Assembly (NCBI GenBank): GCA_000155715.1
Contig: DS990598.1
Location: 271,627-335,626, forward strand
Source of the DNA: a gamma proteobacterium HTCC5015
GTDB lineage: Bacteria > Pseudomonadota > Gammaproteobacteria > HTCC5015
Length of the DNA: 64,000 bases
Reading direction: 5' to 3'
Part shown: in pieces, positions 8,274 through 17,652 of the stretch
How positions within the stretch are numbered: the stretch's first letter is position 1
Layout of the letters: the number at the start of each line of letters is the position of its first letter
Program-made: the position numbers and the translations under genes
The notes under the pieces: model-generated
The model's database searches: none
The model's input: the letters and a program-made list of their open reading frames with translations, nothing else
What the model was told of the DNA's origin: nothing

Positions 8274-8799
8274 CTGGTGGGTTGGGACGTTTGCTCGGGA
8301 TTGATTCTTGGCGCCAAAGCCTGTCGCCAATGTTTGGCCTCCATGGCGTCAATAAATAACTCTTTGTCGGCTTTGAATCTGTTCACATTTGTGCACTGCA
8401 CATAAAATAGTTCGCGTCGATTGGGTCTCGTTCATCCCCTGTTCTCCTGACTCAATCGATATGGCTGTCTTGAGTACCATCTTTTAAAAGATCGTGTACC
8501 GGGGGCTTGGAGAGTGGCATCGCACCCCTTTGATACCACTTCTCCAAGCCCTATTTTTTTGCCTTTTTCTCGCCACAGAGTTCACAGACGAGCACTAAGC
8601 ATTCCGATTATTGCGGGTGGCAGCACGATCGGTTTAGCGGATCAGCAGATCGCCGCGTTGCTTCGCTCCTCGATATGACGCACCTATCTTTTTATTATTC
8701 AGCGGCAAACAAAATCGTCCCAGTGTGAGATTCCAAAAAGCGCTCTGCGCCAATTTTAATGCACAAGAATCTCAGTGGCCTCTGTGGCCATAAACCCAA
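8274..8799. other. 526-base gene-poor region between hisC and sufE
   Basis: No convincing gene. A minus-strand open frame at 8270-8431 has a protein-like composition (ELFYVQC...KADKELFIDAMEAKHW...) but no ATG near its start and no ribosome-binding site; it may be a gene remnant. 8475-8500 holds a palindrome around cttttaaaag with flanking gtac, and 8503-8560 holds a strong hairpin with a T run. The rest shows nothing I can name. Confidence 0.5.
8503..8560 (+). terminator. Long hairpin with T run; terminator of hisC or of a small RNA
   Basis: The arm gggcttggagagtggcatc (8503-8521) pairs with gataccacttctccaagccc (8532-8551), with one bulged A and one G-U pair, followed by tattttttt. It is a strong intrinsic terminator by shape, but it sits 230 bases after hisC and just after a second palindrome (8475-8500), so it may end an independent small RNA. 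Confidence 0.6.
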
Positions 8800-9246
8800 T
8801 CAGGCAGCGACTTCGCTGGCGGCGATGGCGCGGATTTTTTCCACCATGGCGCGCAGACCGTTGCCGCGAGTGGGGGAGATGTGTCGGAAGAGGTCGAGCT
8901 TTTCAAACAAGCGGTCGATGTCGGTGTCGATTAAGTCTTGTGGGCTCTTGGCATTGAGTGCGGCGAGGATGATGGCAGCAAGTCCACGCACGATGATGGC
9001 ATCGCTGTCGATCAATAGGTAGAGCGTGCCGTCTGTAACGGTGTGAATCAACCACACTTGGCTTTGGCAGCCGTGGACATAGTTGTCTTCGATTTTTTCG
9101 GCGTCGGGAAAGCTGGGCAGTTGCTTGCCGAGATCAATGATATAGGCGTAGCGCTCTTCCCAGTCGTCGAGAAATTCGAAATCGCTCAGGATGTCATCGC
9201 TGTTAATACTCTGGCCCAGCGGATTGTCTTGAAACGGGTAGTTCAT
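8800..9246 (-). CDS. sufE: Cysteine desulfuration protein SufE
   Basis: A 148-residue SufE. It accepts persulfide sulfur from SufS and passes it to the SufBCD scaffold. The acceptor Cys lies in the conserved VHGCQSQVW (about residue 60), preceded by the F-DWEERYAYIIDLGKQLP helix. The gene starts 2 bases before the end of sufT and is the last of the suf operon. Confidence 0.93.
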   Translation of the reverse strand: MNYPFQDNPLGQSINSDDILSDFEFLDDWEERYAYIIDLGKQLPSFPDAEKIEDNYVHGCQSQVWLIHTVTDGTLYLLIDSDAIIVRGLAAIILAALNAKSPQDLIDTDIDRLFEKLDLFRHISPTRGNGLRAMVEKIRAIAASEVAA

Positions 9247-9248
9247 GT

Positions 9249-9791
9249 TTACATCATTCCCAGTTCGAGTTTGGCCGTGTCGCTGAGACGACCGTAATCC
9301 CAGGGTGGATCAAAGGTGAGCTCGACGGTTGCCTTGTCGACATTGGGAATAGACTCGGTTTTGTATTTTACCTCGTCGGCAATCACAGGGCCCATGCCGC
9401 AGCCCGGTGCGGTGAGTGTCATTAGGATAAACACTTCGTTGCCATTGTCGCCATCGTTGATGATCTGGCAGTCGTAAATTAAGCCGAGTTCCACGATGTC
9501 TACAGGGATTTCTGGATCAAAGCAGGTGTGCAACATTTGCCACACTTGCTCTTCGTTAATTGTGCCGTCTTCATTGGGGGTTAAGTCGCTCTTAGGCGGC
9601 TCTTTGCCTAGGGCGTCGGCGTCTTTGCCCTCGATGCGGGCGAGGTTGCCGTTAACGGAAACGGTGAAGGAGCCGCCGAGTGATTGAGTGAGCGTCACAA
9701 AGGTCTCGTTGGGAATTTCAATCTCTGTGCCCGCTGGTACGAGGCGGGCGGCGACGGCGCGTTGAGTGATAATGGTTTCGCGTTCTTGCAT
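9249..9791 (-). CDS. sufT: SufT, MIP18/DUF59-family Fe-S maturation protein
   Basis: 180 residues. The C-terminal part from about residue 80 is a MIP18 (DUF59) domain: EEQVWQMLHTCFDPEIPVDI, ELGLIYD, then LTAPGCGMGP with the conserved Cys, and a V-L-FDPPWDYGRLSD end. The N-terminal 75 residues (V-AGTEIEIPNETFVTLTQSLGG) are the extension typical of SufT. It helps load Fe-S clusters onto client proteins. It sits between sufS (24-base gap) and sufE. Confidence 0.9.
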   Translation of the reverse strand: MQERETIITQRAVAARLVPAGTEIEIPNETFVTLTQSLGGSFTVSVNGNLARIEGKDADALGKEPPKSDLTPNEDGTINEEQVWQMLHTCFDPEIPVDIVELGLIYDCQIINDGDNGNEVFILMTLTAPGCGMGPVIADEVKYKTESIPNVDKATVELTFDPPWDYGRLSDTAKLELGMM

Positions 9792-9815
9792 TCGCTCGTC
9801 AAACTCCGTAGCGGT

Positions 9816-11054
9816 TTACGCGGCAAACAGCCGTTGAATTTTTTCCAGGGCATCACCGAATTGATCGATCTCTGCCGTGGTGTTGTAAAAGGCCAGCGAG
9901 GCGCGGGCAGTGCCCGGTATGCCAAAGTGATCCATCAGAGGCATGGCGCAGTGGTGGCCCGTTCGAATGGCAATGCCCTGTTGATCGAGCAGGGTGCCAA
10001 TGTCGCTGGGGTGCAGGCCGTCGATCAAAAACGACAGCACCGGGACTTTGTGGTCGGCGGTGCCGATCAGCTGTATACCAGAAATGGCGCTGAGGCGCTC
10101 GGTAGCACGCGCGAGCAGTACGGACTCCGCCTGCTCGATGGCGTCGCGATCCAAGCTGTTCAAATAATCGATGGCCGCGGCGAGGCCGACAGCCTCGGCA
10201 ATGGCGGGCGTGCCCGCCTCAAATTTATAGGGCAGTTGATTCCATGTGGTCTTCTCAAAGCTGACGCGTTCGATCATCTCGCCACCGCCTTGGTAGGGCG
10301 GCATGGCCTGCAAAAGATCGGCGCGGCCATAGAGAGCACCAATACCCGTAGGGCCAAACATTTTGTGCGCGGAAAACGCGTAGAAGTCGCAATCTAGCGC
10401 TTTCACATCGGGCTGAAAGTGGGGCACGGCTTGAGCGCCGTCGATGACGGTGTAGGCACCCGAGGCCTTGGCTTCGGCGATCAAGGTCTCGATAGGGTTG
10501 ATGGTGCCCAGTACATTGGAAACATGCGTGACCGCGAGCACTTTGGTGCGCTCGCTCAGCTGTTGGCGAAAGTGCTCCAAATCCAATTCGCCGCGCTCGC
10601 TGATGGCGATGACTTTGACGCGGGCTCCCGTGCGTTCGGCGATCATTTGCCAAGGCACAATGTTGGCGTGGTGTTCCATTTGGCTGACGAGAATCTCGTC
10701 ACCCGCCGTGAGTTCGGCGGCCAATCCGTTGGCGACCAAATTGATGGCCTCAGTCGTGCCGCGAGTCCAAATGATTTCGCGGCTGTCACTGGCGTTGAGA
10801 AAATCGCGCACAGTGGCGCGGGCACCTTCAAATGCCGTGGTGGCTTTGTCACCCAGCGTGTGGGCGCCACGGTGTACATTGGAGTGACACTCGCGGTAGT
10901 AGCGATCCATCGCTTGCAAGACCGCTTCGGGACGCTGTGACGAGGCCCCGTTGTCGAGATAGACCAGCGGTTTGTCGTTCACGCGCTGACTGAGCAGGGG
11001 AAAGTCCCCGCGAATGCGCTCAATATCCCATGTCGTGTTCACGGCATCATTCAT
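9816..11054 (-). CDS. sufS: Cysteine desulfurase SufS
   Basis: A 412-residue group II PLP cysteine desulfurase that takes sulfur from cysteine for SufE. Motifs: VYLDNGASSQRP near residue 34, EHHANIVPWQ, IDGAQAVPH, the PLP Lys in AFSAHKMFGPTGIG, and the persulfide Cys in RTGHHCAMPLM (about residue 362). The start is taken at 11054 (MNDAVNTTWDIERIRGDFP): it has a GGAG about 10 bases upstream and matches the family length, while the longer frame adds an unrelated 25 residues. It overlaps the end of sufD by 8 bases. Confidence 0.94.
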   Translation of the reverse strand: MNDAVNTTWDIERIRGDFPLLSQRVNDKPLVYLDNGASSQRPEAVLQAMDRYYRECHSNVHRGAHTLGDKATTAFEGARATVRDFLNASDSREIIWTRGTTEAINLVANGLAAELTAGDEILVSQMEHHANIVPWQMIAERTGARVKVIAISERGELDLEHFRQQLSERTKVLAVTHVSNVLGTINPIETLIAEAKASGAYTVIDGAQAVPHFQPDVKALDCDFYAFSAHKMFGPTGIGALYGRADLLQAMPPYQGGGEMIERVSFEKTTWNQLPYKFEAGTPAIAEAVGLAAAIDYLNSLDRDAIEQAESVLLARATERLSAISGIQLIGTADHKVPVLSFLIDGLHPSDIGTLLDQQGIAIRTGHHCAMPLMDHFGIPGTARASLAFYNTTAEIDQFGDALEKIQRLFAA

Positions 11055-12366
11055 CGGACAGCGACTCCGCCGTTTTAAAGGCGTGTGAAAAGAAAGCGTT
11101 GAGGTGCTCGTCGACGGCTTCGCGAACATTGTCGATGGGCACTTCGTCGACCAGTTCGTTGATAAAGGCCATGCTCAAAAGCGCTTTGGCGTCGAGGCGG
11201 TTGATGCCGCGAGCGACTAAATAGAACAGGCTCTTCTCGTCGAGTCGACCAATCGTGGCGCCGTGGGCACACTTCACGTCGTCGGCGTAGATCTCCAGTT
11301 CGGGCTTGGTGTCAATTTCGGCACCGTTGGAGAGCAACAAGTTTTTGTTGTTCATCTCGGCCAGCGACTTTTGCGCATCTTGATGAATGTGGATGCGGCC
11401 GTTAAAGATCGCATGGGAGCGGTCGGCGGCGATATTGCGATAGGTTTCTTCGCTGTTGCAGTGGGGCGCGATGTGTTCGATGACGGTGTGGTTGTCAAAG
11501 TGCTGGCGCCCCTGAGTCACGGCGACGCCGTTGAGCTTGCACTCGGCACCGCTCTCTTCGAGGCGAACTTGCAAATCGTGGCGGCGCAGCTGCCCACCAA
11601 AGCCGATGTGATGGTGCTCCAAGCGCGCGTGTTGAGCGAGTACGGCGCCCGTGGCGCCAATGTGTTGGCTGTGCTCTGCTTCGAGTGCCAATCGCACCCA
11701 GTTGACGTGGGCGTTGGCCGCGAGTGTCATTTCTACTGCGGCGTTGGTCAACGTCGGGTCGGCACCCTCGCTGCTGTATTCTTCCACTACGGCAATCTGG
11801 CTGTTTTCGGCCGCCTCTAACCAAATGCGCGGATAGGAGGCACCAGCGTCGCCGTGAATGGCGAGATAGAGCGGCTGATCGAGTACCGCCCCCTTGGCTA
11901 AGCGAATGACGAGGCCGTCGGCGAGGTGCGCTTGGTTGAGTACCGCCAGTTGCGTGGTCTTCGCATCGAGACAGCTTCCCAGCTTGCCGGCCAGCGCTTG
12001 GGCTTGCAGGTCGTCGAGTTCGCTAAACGCCAGCAACTCAATGCCCGATTGTTGGGGCAGGCGGCTGGCGCTGCGGTCGATCCATCCGTTGCGAATGACA
12101 AGGCGGTAGCCCAAGCCGTGATGGGGCACGCTGTCGGCGCTGTCCGTCTGAGGGGCGTTAGTCCGCGTTTGGGCGATCTGATCGTCCAGCTTGAGCGCGC
12201 GGTAGGAGTACTTCCAATTCTCGGTGCGGCGCGTGGGCAGTGTTAAAGCACTCAGATGGGGCGCAGCCTCATCGCGCCACTTGGCCAGCGGTGCGGGCAG
12301 GGCGGAGGTATGCGCGGGCTTAACAAAAGCCGCTGGTAGCGTTTGCAATGACTTGGCTGCGCTCAT
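11047..12366 (-). CDS. sufD: Fe-S cluster scaffold subunit SufD
   Basis: A 439-residue SufD, which forms the SufBC2D scaffold. It shows the right-handed beta-helix region with GGQLRRHDLQVRLEESGAEC and the conserved C-terminal block (NSEETYRNIAADRSHAIFNG ... KPELEIYADDVKCAHGATIG ... LFYLVARGI). The His of KCAHGAT is the residue proposed as a cluster ligand. It starts 2 bases after the sufC stop and overlaps sufS. Confidence 0.94.
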   Translation of the reverse strand: MSAAKSLQTLPAAFVKPAHTSALPAPLAKWRDEAAPHLSALTLPTRRTENWKYSYRALKLDDQIAQTRTNAPQTDSADSVPHHGLGYRLVIRNGWIDRSASRLPQQSGIELLAFSELDDLQAQALAGKLGSCLDAKTTQLAVLNQAHLADGLVIRLAKGAVLDQPLYLAIHGDAGASYPRIWLEAAENSQIAVVEEYSSEGADPTLTNAAVEMTLAANAHVNWVRLALEAEHSQHIGATGAVLAQHARLEHHHIGFGGQLRRHDLQVRLEESGAECKLNGVAVTQGRQHFDNHTVIEHIAPHCNSEETYRNIAADRSHAIFNGRIHIHQDAQKSLAEMNNKNLLLSNGAEIDTKPELEIYADDVKCAHGATIGRLDEKSLFYLVARGINRLDAKALLSMAFINELVDEVPIDNVREAVDEHLNAFFSHAFKTAESLSDE

Positions 12367-12368
12367 GA

Positions 12369-13130
12369 TTAGGCCTCGGCGTTTGCGTCTTTGATGCCCA
12401 ACCAGCCGTAGCCGTGCTCTTCGAGTTCCAGCGCCAGTTCGCGGCCACCGGATTTGATAATGCGGCCACCGGCCAATACGTGAACGAAATCGGGCACGAT
12501 ATGATCGAGCAAGCGCTGGTAGTGCGTAACCATTACGATGGCTCGATCCGAAGCGCGCAGGGCGTTAACGCCGTCGGAGACAATTTTCAGGGCGTCGATA
12601 TCGAGGCCCGAGTCGGTCTCGTCGAGGATGGCCAATTTGGGCTCCAGCAATAGCGCCTGCATGATTTCATTGCGCTTTTTCTCGCCGCCGGAAAAGCCTT
12701 CGTTAACGCCGCGCTTGAGAAACGAGGCGTCGAGATCCACTTGCTCGGCCTTCTCGCGCGCCAACTTCATAAACTCGGGCGCGCTGATTTCGTCTAAACC
12801 GCGCTGTGTGCGCATGGCGTTGACGGCGGTTTTCAAAAATTGAATATTGCTGACGCCGGGGATTTCCACGGGGTATTGAAAGGCCAAAAAGATGCCTTCG
12901 CGAGCGCGCTCTTCGATTTCTAGCTCGGAGAGATCTTGGCCTTCAAAATCGATGCTGCCCTCGGTGATCTCAAAGGCTTCATTGCCCGCGAGCACTTGTG
13001 ACAGGGTGCTTTTTCCCGAGCCGTTGGGACCCATGATGGCGTGGACTTCGCCCGCTTTAATCTCTAGGTCAATGCCTTTAAGGATTTGTTTGCCTTCGAC
13101 ACTGGCGTGCAGATTTTTAATGCTAAGCAT
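12369..13130 (-). CDS. sufC: Suf ABC ATPase SufC
   Basis: A 253-residue ABC ATPase that powers the SufBCD scaffold. Walker A is [12 protein letters not shown], the Q-loop [11 protein letters not shown], the signature [11 protein letters not shown], Walker [13 protein letters not shown] (the SufC-specific DETDSGLD), and the H-loop VTHYQR. The start is taken at 13130 ([14 protein letters not shown]), the family start; a frame beginning 21 bases upstream adds only MKRREPY. Confidence 0.94.
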   Translation of the reverse strand: MLSIKNLHASVEGKQILKGIDLEIKAGEVHAIMGPNGSGKSTLSQVLAGNEAFEITEGSIDFEGQDLSELEIEERAREGIFLAFQYPVEIPGVSNIQFLKTAVNAMRTQRGLDEISAPEFMKLAREKAEQVDLDASFLKRGVNEGFSGGEKKRNEIMQALLLEPKLAILDETDSGLDIDALKIVSDGVNALRASDRAIVMVTHYQRLLDHIVPDFVHVLAGGRIIKSGGRELALELEEHGYGWLGIKDANAEA

Positions 13131-13204
13131 GTACGGTTCTCTTCGTTTCAATGCATTTAATTGGGTTTGAAAGCGTTTCGCTTGGGTTCGAGTCGGTTTC
13201 GACT

Positions 13205-14650
13205 CTAGCCCACGGCGCCTTCGAGGCTGACTTCCAGCAGCTTGCCGGCTTCTACGGCGAACTCCATGGGCAGTTCTTTGAAGACTTCCTTACAGAAACC
13301 ATTCACGATCATCGAGACGGCCTGCTCGGGGTCGATGCCTCGCTGTTGGCACAGGAACAACTGCTCGTCGCTGACTTTTGATGTGGTGGCTTCGTGTTCC
13401 AGCGTGGCGTTTTGGTGCTTGCTTTCAATGTAGGGGAACGTGTGTGCACCACATTGGTCGCCGATCAGCAGGGAGTCGCACTGGGTAAAGTTGCGTGCGT
13501 TATCGGCGGTGGGCGCAAAGCGCACCAAGCCGCGGTAGGACTGATCGCTGCGGCCCGCCGAGATACCTTTGGCGATAATCGTGCTGCTGGTATTTTTGCC
13601 GATATGAATCATCTTGGTTCCCGTATCGGCTTGCTGGTAGTTGTTCGTCAGGGCCACCGAGTAAAACTCGCCCACGCTGTGGTCGCCGCGCAGTACGCAG
13701 CTGGGGTACTTCCAGGTTACGGCGGAGCCCGTTTCGACCTGAGTCCAAGAAATTTTGGAATAGTCGCCGAGGCAGGCGCCGCGCTTGGTAACAAAGTTGT
13801 AGATACCGCCTTTGCCGTTTTCGTCGCCGGGGTACCAGTTTTGTACCGTCGAGTATTTAATTTGAGCATCGCCCAAGGCGACCAGCTCGACCACGGCGGC
13901 GTGCAATTGGTTTTCATCGCGCATGGGAGCGGTGCACCCTTCGAGATAGCTCACATAGCTGCCCTCGTCGGCGATAATCAGCGTGCGTTCGAATTGGCCG
14001 GTGTTGGCGGCGTTGATTCGGAAATAGGTCGACAGCTCTAGGGGGCAGCGCACGCCCTTGGGAATGTAGACAAAGGAGCCGTCAGAAAACACGGCGGAGT
14101 TTAAGCAGGCGTAGAAGTTGTCACCTGCGGGCACCACGCTGCCGAGATATTTTTCCACCAGCTCGGGGTGGGTTTGTACGGCCTCGGAAATAGGGCAGAA
14201 AATCACGCCCGCATCGGCCAGCTTGTCCTTAAACGTGGTGGCGACTGAAACGGAATCAAACACCGCATCGACAGCGACGCCCGCGAGCTTCTCGCGCTCG
14301 TGCAGTGGAATGCCCAGTTTCTCGTAGGTTTTTAAGAGCTCGGGGTCTACGTCGTCCAAGCTTTGGGGCATGTCTTCTTTTTTCTTGGGCGCCGAGTAGT
14401 AGGAGACGGCGTTGTAGTCAATTTTAGGGTAGTTGACGTGCGCCCACTCGGGCTCTTCCATTTCCAGCCACTGGCGATAGGCGTTAAGACGCCACTCCAG
14501 CATAAACTCGGGCTCTTGCTTGATCTTGGAGAGGCGGCGAATCACGTCTTCGTTGAGTCCGGGCTCAAAGGTGTCCGCCTCGATTTCGGTGACAAAGCCG
14601 TGCTCGTACTCGCGCTTAATCAGCTCTTCTGGCTTGGCACTATTGGCCAT
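13205..14650 (-). CDS. sufB: Fe-S cluster scaffold subunit SufB
   Basis: A 481-residue SufB, first gene of the suf operon. Conserved blocks include [20 protein letters not shown]-like text, [38 protein letters not shown] and the C-terminal [19 protein letters not shown] with the Cys used in cluster assembly. The start is placed at 14650 ([11 protein letters not shown]) because GGAG lies nine bases upstream; the longer frame from 14698 adds 16 residues without family support. The leader to the promoter is about 95 bases and contains a GC-rich hairpin (14711-14735). Confidence 0.94.
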   Translation of the reverse strand: MANSAKPEELIKREYEHGFVTEIEADTFEPGLNEDVIRRLSKIKQEPEFMLEWRLNAYRQWLEMEEPEWAHVNYPKIDYNAVSYYSAPKKKEDMPQSLDDVDPELLKTYEKLGIPLHEREKLAGVAVDAVFDSVSVATTFKDKLADAGVIFCPISEAVQTHPELVEKYLGSVVPAGDNFYACLNSAVFSDGSFVYIPKGVRCPLELSTYFRINAANTGQFERTLIIADEGSYVSYLEGCTAPMRDENQLHAAVVELVALGDAQIKYSTVQNWYPGDENGKGGIYNFVTKRGACLGDYSKISWTQVETGSAVTWKYPSCVLRGDHSVGEFYSVALTNNYQQADTGTKMIHIGKNTSSTIIAKGISAGRSDQSYRGLVRFAPTADNARNFTQCDSLLIGDQCGAHTFPYIESKHQNATLEHEATTSKVSDEQLFLCQQRGIDPEQAVSMIVNGFCKEVFKELPMEFAVEAGKLLEVSLEGAVG

Positions 14651-14752
14651 AGCATTTGCTCCACTCGTCGTTGCTGCGATGTGGGACTCGGGCCCCATCT
14701 GCGATTAGGTGGCGCCACTCTCTAAGTGGCCGCCGCCTGTTTATATAAGGTC

Positions 14753-14785
14753 ATTGTACAATAACAGAGTAATTTAGTCAGGTAT
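14753..14785 (-). promoter_or_regulatory. suf operon promoter with overlapping IscR type 1-like site
   Basis: On the minus strand the -35 CTGACT (14776-14781) and -10 TACAAT (14753-14758) are exactly 17 bases apart. The 25 bases at 14761-14785, read in either direction, agree with the type 1 IscR consensus as I recall it (ATA-SYY-GACT-RWWWY-AGTC-RRS-TAT) at 22 of 25 positions. The near-palindrome covers the -35 element, where bound [2Fe-2S]-IscR would block RNA polymerase. IscR is not encoded in the window. Confidence 0.72.
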
Positions 14786-14845
14786 TAGCTGGCTGCGCGG
14801 TTGGGTGCCCTCCCCGACAGGGGAGCGGCGGCGGGCGTGGAAAGC

Positions 14846-15607
14846 TCAGTTGCGCAGCTTGTAGCCGGTTTTGAAAATCCACCACACGGCGCCTAAGCAC
14901 AGCGCCAAAAAGAGGCCGATCATGCCGAGGCTGAGGGCGACACTGACATCGGCGACACCGTAAAAGCTCCAGCGAAACCCGCTGATTAAGTAAACCACGG
15001 GGTTGAATAGTGTGATCTTTTGCCAAATGGGCGGCAGCATATCGATGGCGTAAAACGTGCCGCCGAGAAAGGTGAGGGGAGTGACGACCATCAGGGGAAT
15101 AACTTGCAGCTTTTGAAAATCGTCGGCCCAGATGCCGATAATAAAGCCAAACAAGCTAAAGGTAATGGAGGTGAGCAGTAAGAAGCCGATCATCCAGACG
15201 GGGTGTTCGACATGGAAGTCGACAAAAAACGTGGCGGTTAGCAGGGTGAGCAGCCCCAGCAGCAGCGACTTGGTTGTGGCGGCGCCGACATAGCCAATGA
15301 CGACTTCTAAGTAGGACACCGGCGCAGAGAGCACTTCGTAAATGGTGCCCGAAAACTTAGGCATATAAATGCCAAAAGAAGCGTTGCTGATGCTTTGACT
15401 GAGTAGCGACAGCATCACCAGGCCGGGAATAATAAAAGCACCGTAGCTGACGCCGCCGATGTCGCCCATGCGCGAGCCAATCGCCGAGCCAAAAACGACG
15501 AAATAGAGCGCGGTAGACATCACGGGGGCGGCAATACTCTGGCTTAACGTGCGCCAAGTGCGGGCCATTTCAAATAGGTAGATTGCGCGGATGGCGTAGA
15601 AATTCAT
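14846..15607 (-). CDS. ABC-2 type transporter permease (YadH-like)
   Basis: A 253-residue integral membrane protein with six hydrophobic segments and the ABC-2 pattern [19 protein letters not shown] ... [21 protein letters not shown] ... [19 protein letters not shown]. It pairs with the ATPase upstream (ATGA overlap) to form a half-type exporter of the YadGH kind. The substrate is unknown. The gene is separate from suf although on the same strand. Confidence 0.88.
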   Translation of the reverse strand: MNFYAIRAIYLFEMARTWRTLSQSIAAPVMSTALYFVVFGSAIGSRMGDIGGVSYGAFIIPGLVMLSLLSQSISNASFGIYMPKFSGTIYEVLSAPVSYLEVVIGYVGAATTKSLLLGLLTLLTATFFVDFHVEHPVWMIGFLLLTSITFSLFGFIIGIWADDFQKLQVIPLMVVTPLTFLGGTFYAIDMLPPIWQKITLFNPVVYLISGFRWSFYGVADVSVALSLGMIGLFLALCLGAVWWIFKTGYKLRN

Positions 15608-16536
15608 GTCGAGCTTTTCACCAGTTCAATGAAAATATCTTCCAGCGACGACTCGCGGGAGTGGAGGTCTTTAAATTCGATGCCGTGCTCGTCCAAGCGG
15701 CGCAATAGCGTGGCGATGCCGCTCGACTCGGTTTGCGAGTTGTAGCGATAGACCAGTGTGTTGCCCTCTTGCTCTAGGCTGAGCGATTCATCTTCAAGCG
15801 ATTTGGGCAGAGTGTCGAGGGGCACTTGCAGTTGAATGTTGAGTTGCTTTTGACCGAGCTGGCTCATGAGCTCGTTTTTCTCTTCGACGAGAATCAACTC
15901 ACCTTGGCGGATCACCCCAATGCGATCGGCCATGTCCTCGGCTTCTTCTATATAGTGTGTGGTGAGAATAATGGTAACGCCGTTTTCGCGTAGCCCGCGC
16001 ACCATTTCCCACATGTCTTTACGCAGCTCTACATCGACACCCGCCGTGGGTTCGTCGAGAAAAAGAATTTTGGGCTCGTGGGACAGCGCTTTGGCAATCA
16101 TGAGGCGACGCTTCATGCCTCCCGAGAGCGACATGATCTTATTGTCGCGCTTATCCCACAGCGATAAGTCTTTAAGAATTTTTTCGATGTAGTCGGGGTT
16201 GGGCGGCTTGCCAAACAGTCCGCGGCTAAAGGTCACTGTGGCCCAAACGCTTTCAAAGGCATCGGTGGTCAGCTCTTGGGGGACGAGGCCAATTTTGCTG
16301 CGCGCCGAGCGGTAGTCTTTGAGAATGTCATGGCCATCGGCAATCACCGTGCCATCGCTGGGGTTGGCAATGCCGCAAATAATGCTAATTAGCGTGGTTT
16401 TCCCCGCGCCATTGGGGCCGAGCAGGGCGAATATTTCACCCTCGTGGATATCGAGGTCGACCGACTTGAGCGCCTGAAAGCCACCTGCGTAGCGTTTGTT
16501 TAAATTTTTGACGCTGATAATAGGGTTGGAAGGCAT
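15604..16536 (-). CDS. ABC transporter ATP-binding protein (YadG-like)
   Basis: 310 residues with the start at 16536 ([16 protein letters not shown]). Walker [16 protein letters not shown]-loop LVPQELTTD, signature [15 protein letters not shown], Walker [13 protein letters not shown] and H-loop [10 protein letters not shown] are all intact. The C-terminal 70 residues form the extension usual in YadG/CcmA-type ATPases. An alternative start at 16671 adds 45 non-conserved residues that run into the divergent gene's leader. It overlaps the permease gene by ATGA. Confidence 0.9.
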   Translation of the reverse strand: MPSNPIISVKNLNKRYAGGFQALKSVDLDIHEGEIFALLGPNGAGKTTLISIICGIANPSDGTVIADGHDILKDYRSARSKIGLVPQELTTDAFESVWATVTFSRGLFGKPPNPDYIEKILKDLSLWDKRDNKIMSLSGGMKRRLMIAKALSHEPKILFLDEPTAGVDVELRKDMWEMVRGLRENGVTIILTTHYIEEAEDMADRIGVIRQGELILVEEKNELMSQLGQKQLNIQLQVPLDTLPKSLEDESLSLEQEGNTLVYRYNSQTESSGIATLLRRLDEHGIEFKDLHSRESSLEDIFIELVKSST

Positions 16537-16630
16537 GCTTTCAGGCCAATTGAGTGGTTTGGGGGCTGTGTTTGATTCGAGGGGGCATTGTAGCATCGCT
16601 TTTCTGTTTTCGAAGGATAAGGTAGTAACG

Positions 16631-17563
16631 ATGCATGTTGGAGTGTTGGGCGCGGGCGTCATTGGGAGCATTTTTGCTCATGCACTAGTGAATGGGGGAC
16701 ACCAAGTCACGGCTATTGCGCGAGGACGGCGTTTAGCGGATATACAAAAGCACGGCCTGCGCTTGCAAACATGGGGCAGCAAGGCTGTCTCCTCGGTCGA
16801 TATTGACGCCGTAGATCACCTAGAGGTCGAAACTGCGTTTGATGTGCTTTTAGTGTGCGTGCAAAGCCACCAAATAGAGGCTGTGTTGCCTGTTCTAAAA
16901 GGTTCTAGGGCGCGTTGTATCGTGTTTTGCTGTAACCAATTTGGCAACACGGCTGAAATTGCGCATCAGGTAGGGCGCGATAGAACACTGTGGCTTTTTC
17001 CAGCTGCGCTCGGAGAAATTGTCGATGGGGTTGTGCACGCGCGCGTTCTTTCGTCTTTAGAGTCGGCGATACAAGTGAATACTCTCGGGGTGGCTGACAG
17101 CGCCGCCAATCACCATATTGAAACGGTTAGACAACTTTGGAAAAGTATTGGCTTGCCTCTGGCCGTGACCAAACACTTAGACGCTTGGTTGCAAACTCAT
17201 ACGGCTTTTATGTTGCCGATTATGTGGTCGGGATTGTCGGCGCCGAATCGTAAAGCTTTTAAGCCCGATCTCACGCTGTCTCGTCATGTCAGTGCAGCGG
17301 TAAAAGAGTTGCTGGCCTTGGTGCGGGGCAGTGACGCTGGTTTGGCGCCTTGGAATATGAAAGTTGTGTCTCTCACGCCCGACTGGATGATCGCCCTAGT
17401 TTATCGGCTTACGATGGCAACGCCAATGGGCGTTAACGCGTTATACGGACATGTTGAACACGGGCGAGACGAAATGGTGCACATGCTGGCGGCAATTCGA
17501 AAAGAGGCCGCGAGTCAAAATCGCGAGTTAGTGGCTTTAGAGCGTTTGATCAGTACCGTTTGA
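16631..17563 (+). CDS. Ketopantoate reductase-like (ApbA/PanE family) dehydrogenase
   Basis: 310 residues with the start at 16631 ([19 protein letters not shown]), where the NADP-binding GAGVIGS begins at once. The N-terminal Rossmann domain (about 1-165, with FCCNQFGN) fits ApbA/PanE. The C-terminal domain lacks the usual catalytic Lys-Leu-x-x-Asn pattern and instead has [20 protein letters not shown], a variant seen in other members of the superfamily. So it is probably not the pantothenate enzyme, and its substrate cannot be told. It is transcribed divergently from the ABC genes. Confidence 0.75.
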   Translation: MHVGVLGAGVIGSIFAHALVNGGHQVTAIARGRRLADIQKHGLRLQTWGSKAVSSVDIDAVDHLEVETAFDVLLVCVQSHQIEAVLPVLKGSRARCIVFCCNQFGNTAEIAHQVGRDRTLWLFPAALGEIVDGVVHARVLSSLESAIQVNTLGVADSAANHHIETVRQLWKSIGLPLAVTKHLDAWLQTHTAFMLPIMWSGLSAPNRKAFKPDLTLSRHVSAAVKELLALVRGSDAGLAPWNMKVVSLTPDWMIALVYRLTMATPMGVNALYGHVEHGRDEMVHMLAAIRKEAASQNRELVALERLISTV

Positions 17564-17583
17564 TAAATAGGGTCGGCAGGGCT

Positions 17584-17612
17584 AAAAAAACGGGCGACCA
17601 CTGGCCGCCCGT
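17584..17612 (-). terminator. Terminator of the lipoprotein gene at 17653-18666
   Basis: Stem acgggcg / cgcccgt (17590-17596 with 17606-17612) with an A run at 17584-17590, which reads as a T run on the minus strand. It may also slow transcripts of the plus-strand gene ending at 17563. Confidence 0.75.
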
Positions 17613-17652
17613 GAAGCTATGCATCCTGCGAGCATAGGTGATGTTTTTTATT

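Noticed and set aside
14810-14825. ctcccc-gaca-ggggag hairpin as terminator of the ABC operon
   Set aside because: No T run follows on the minus strand.
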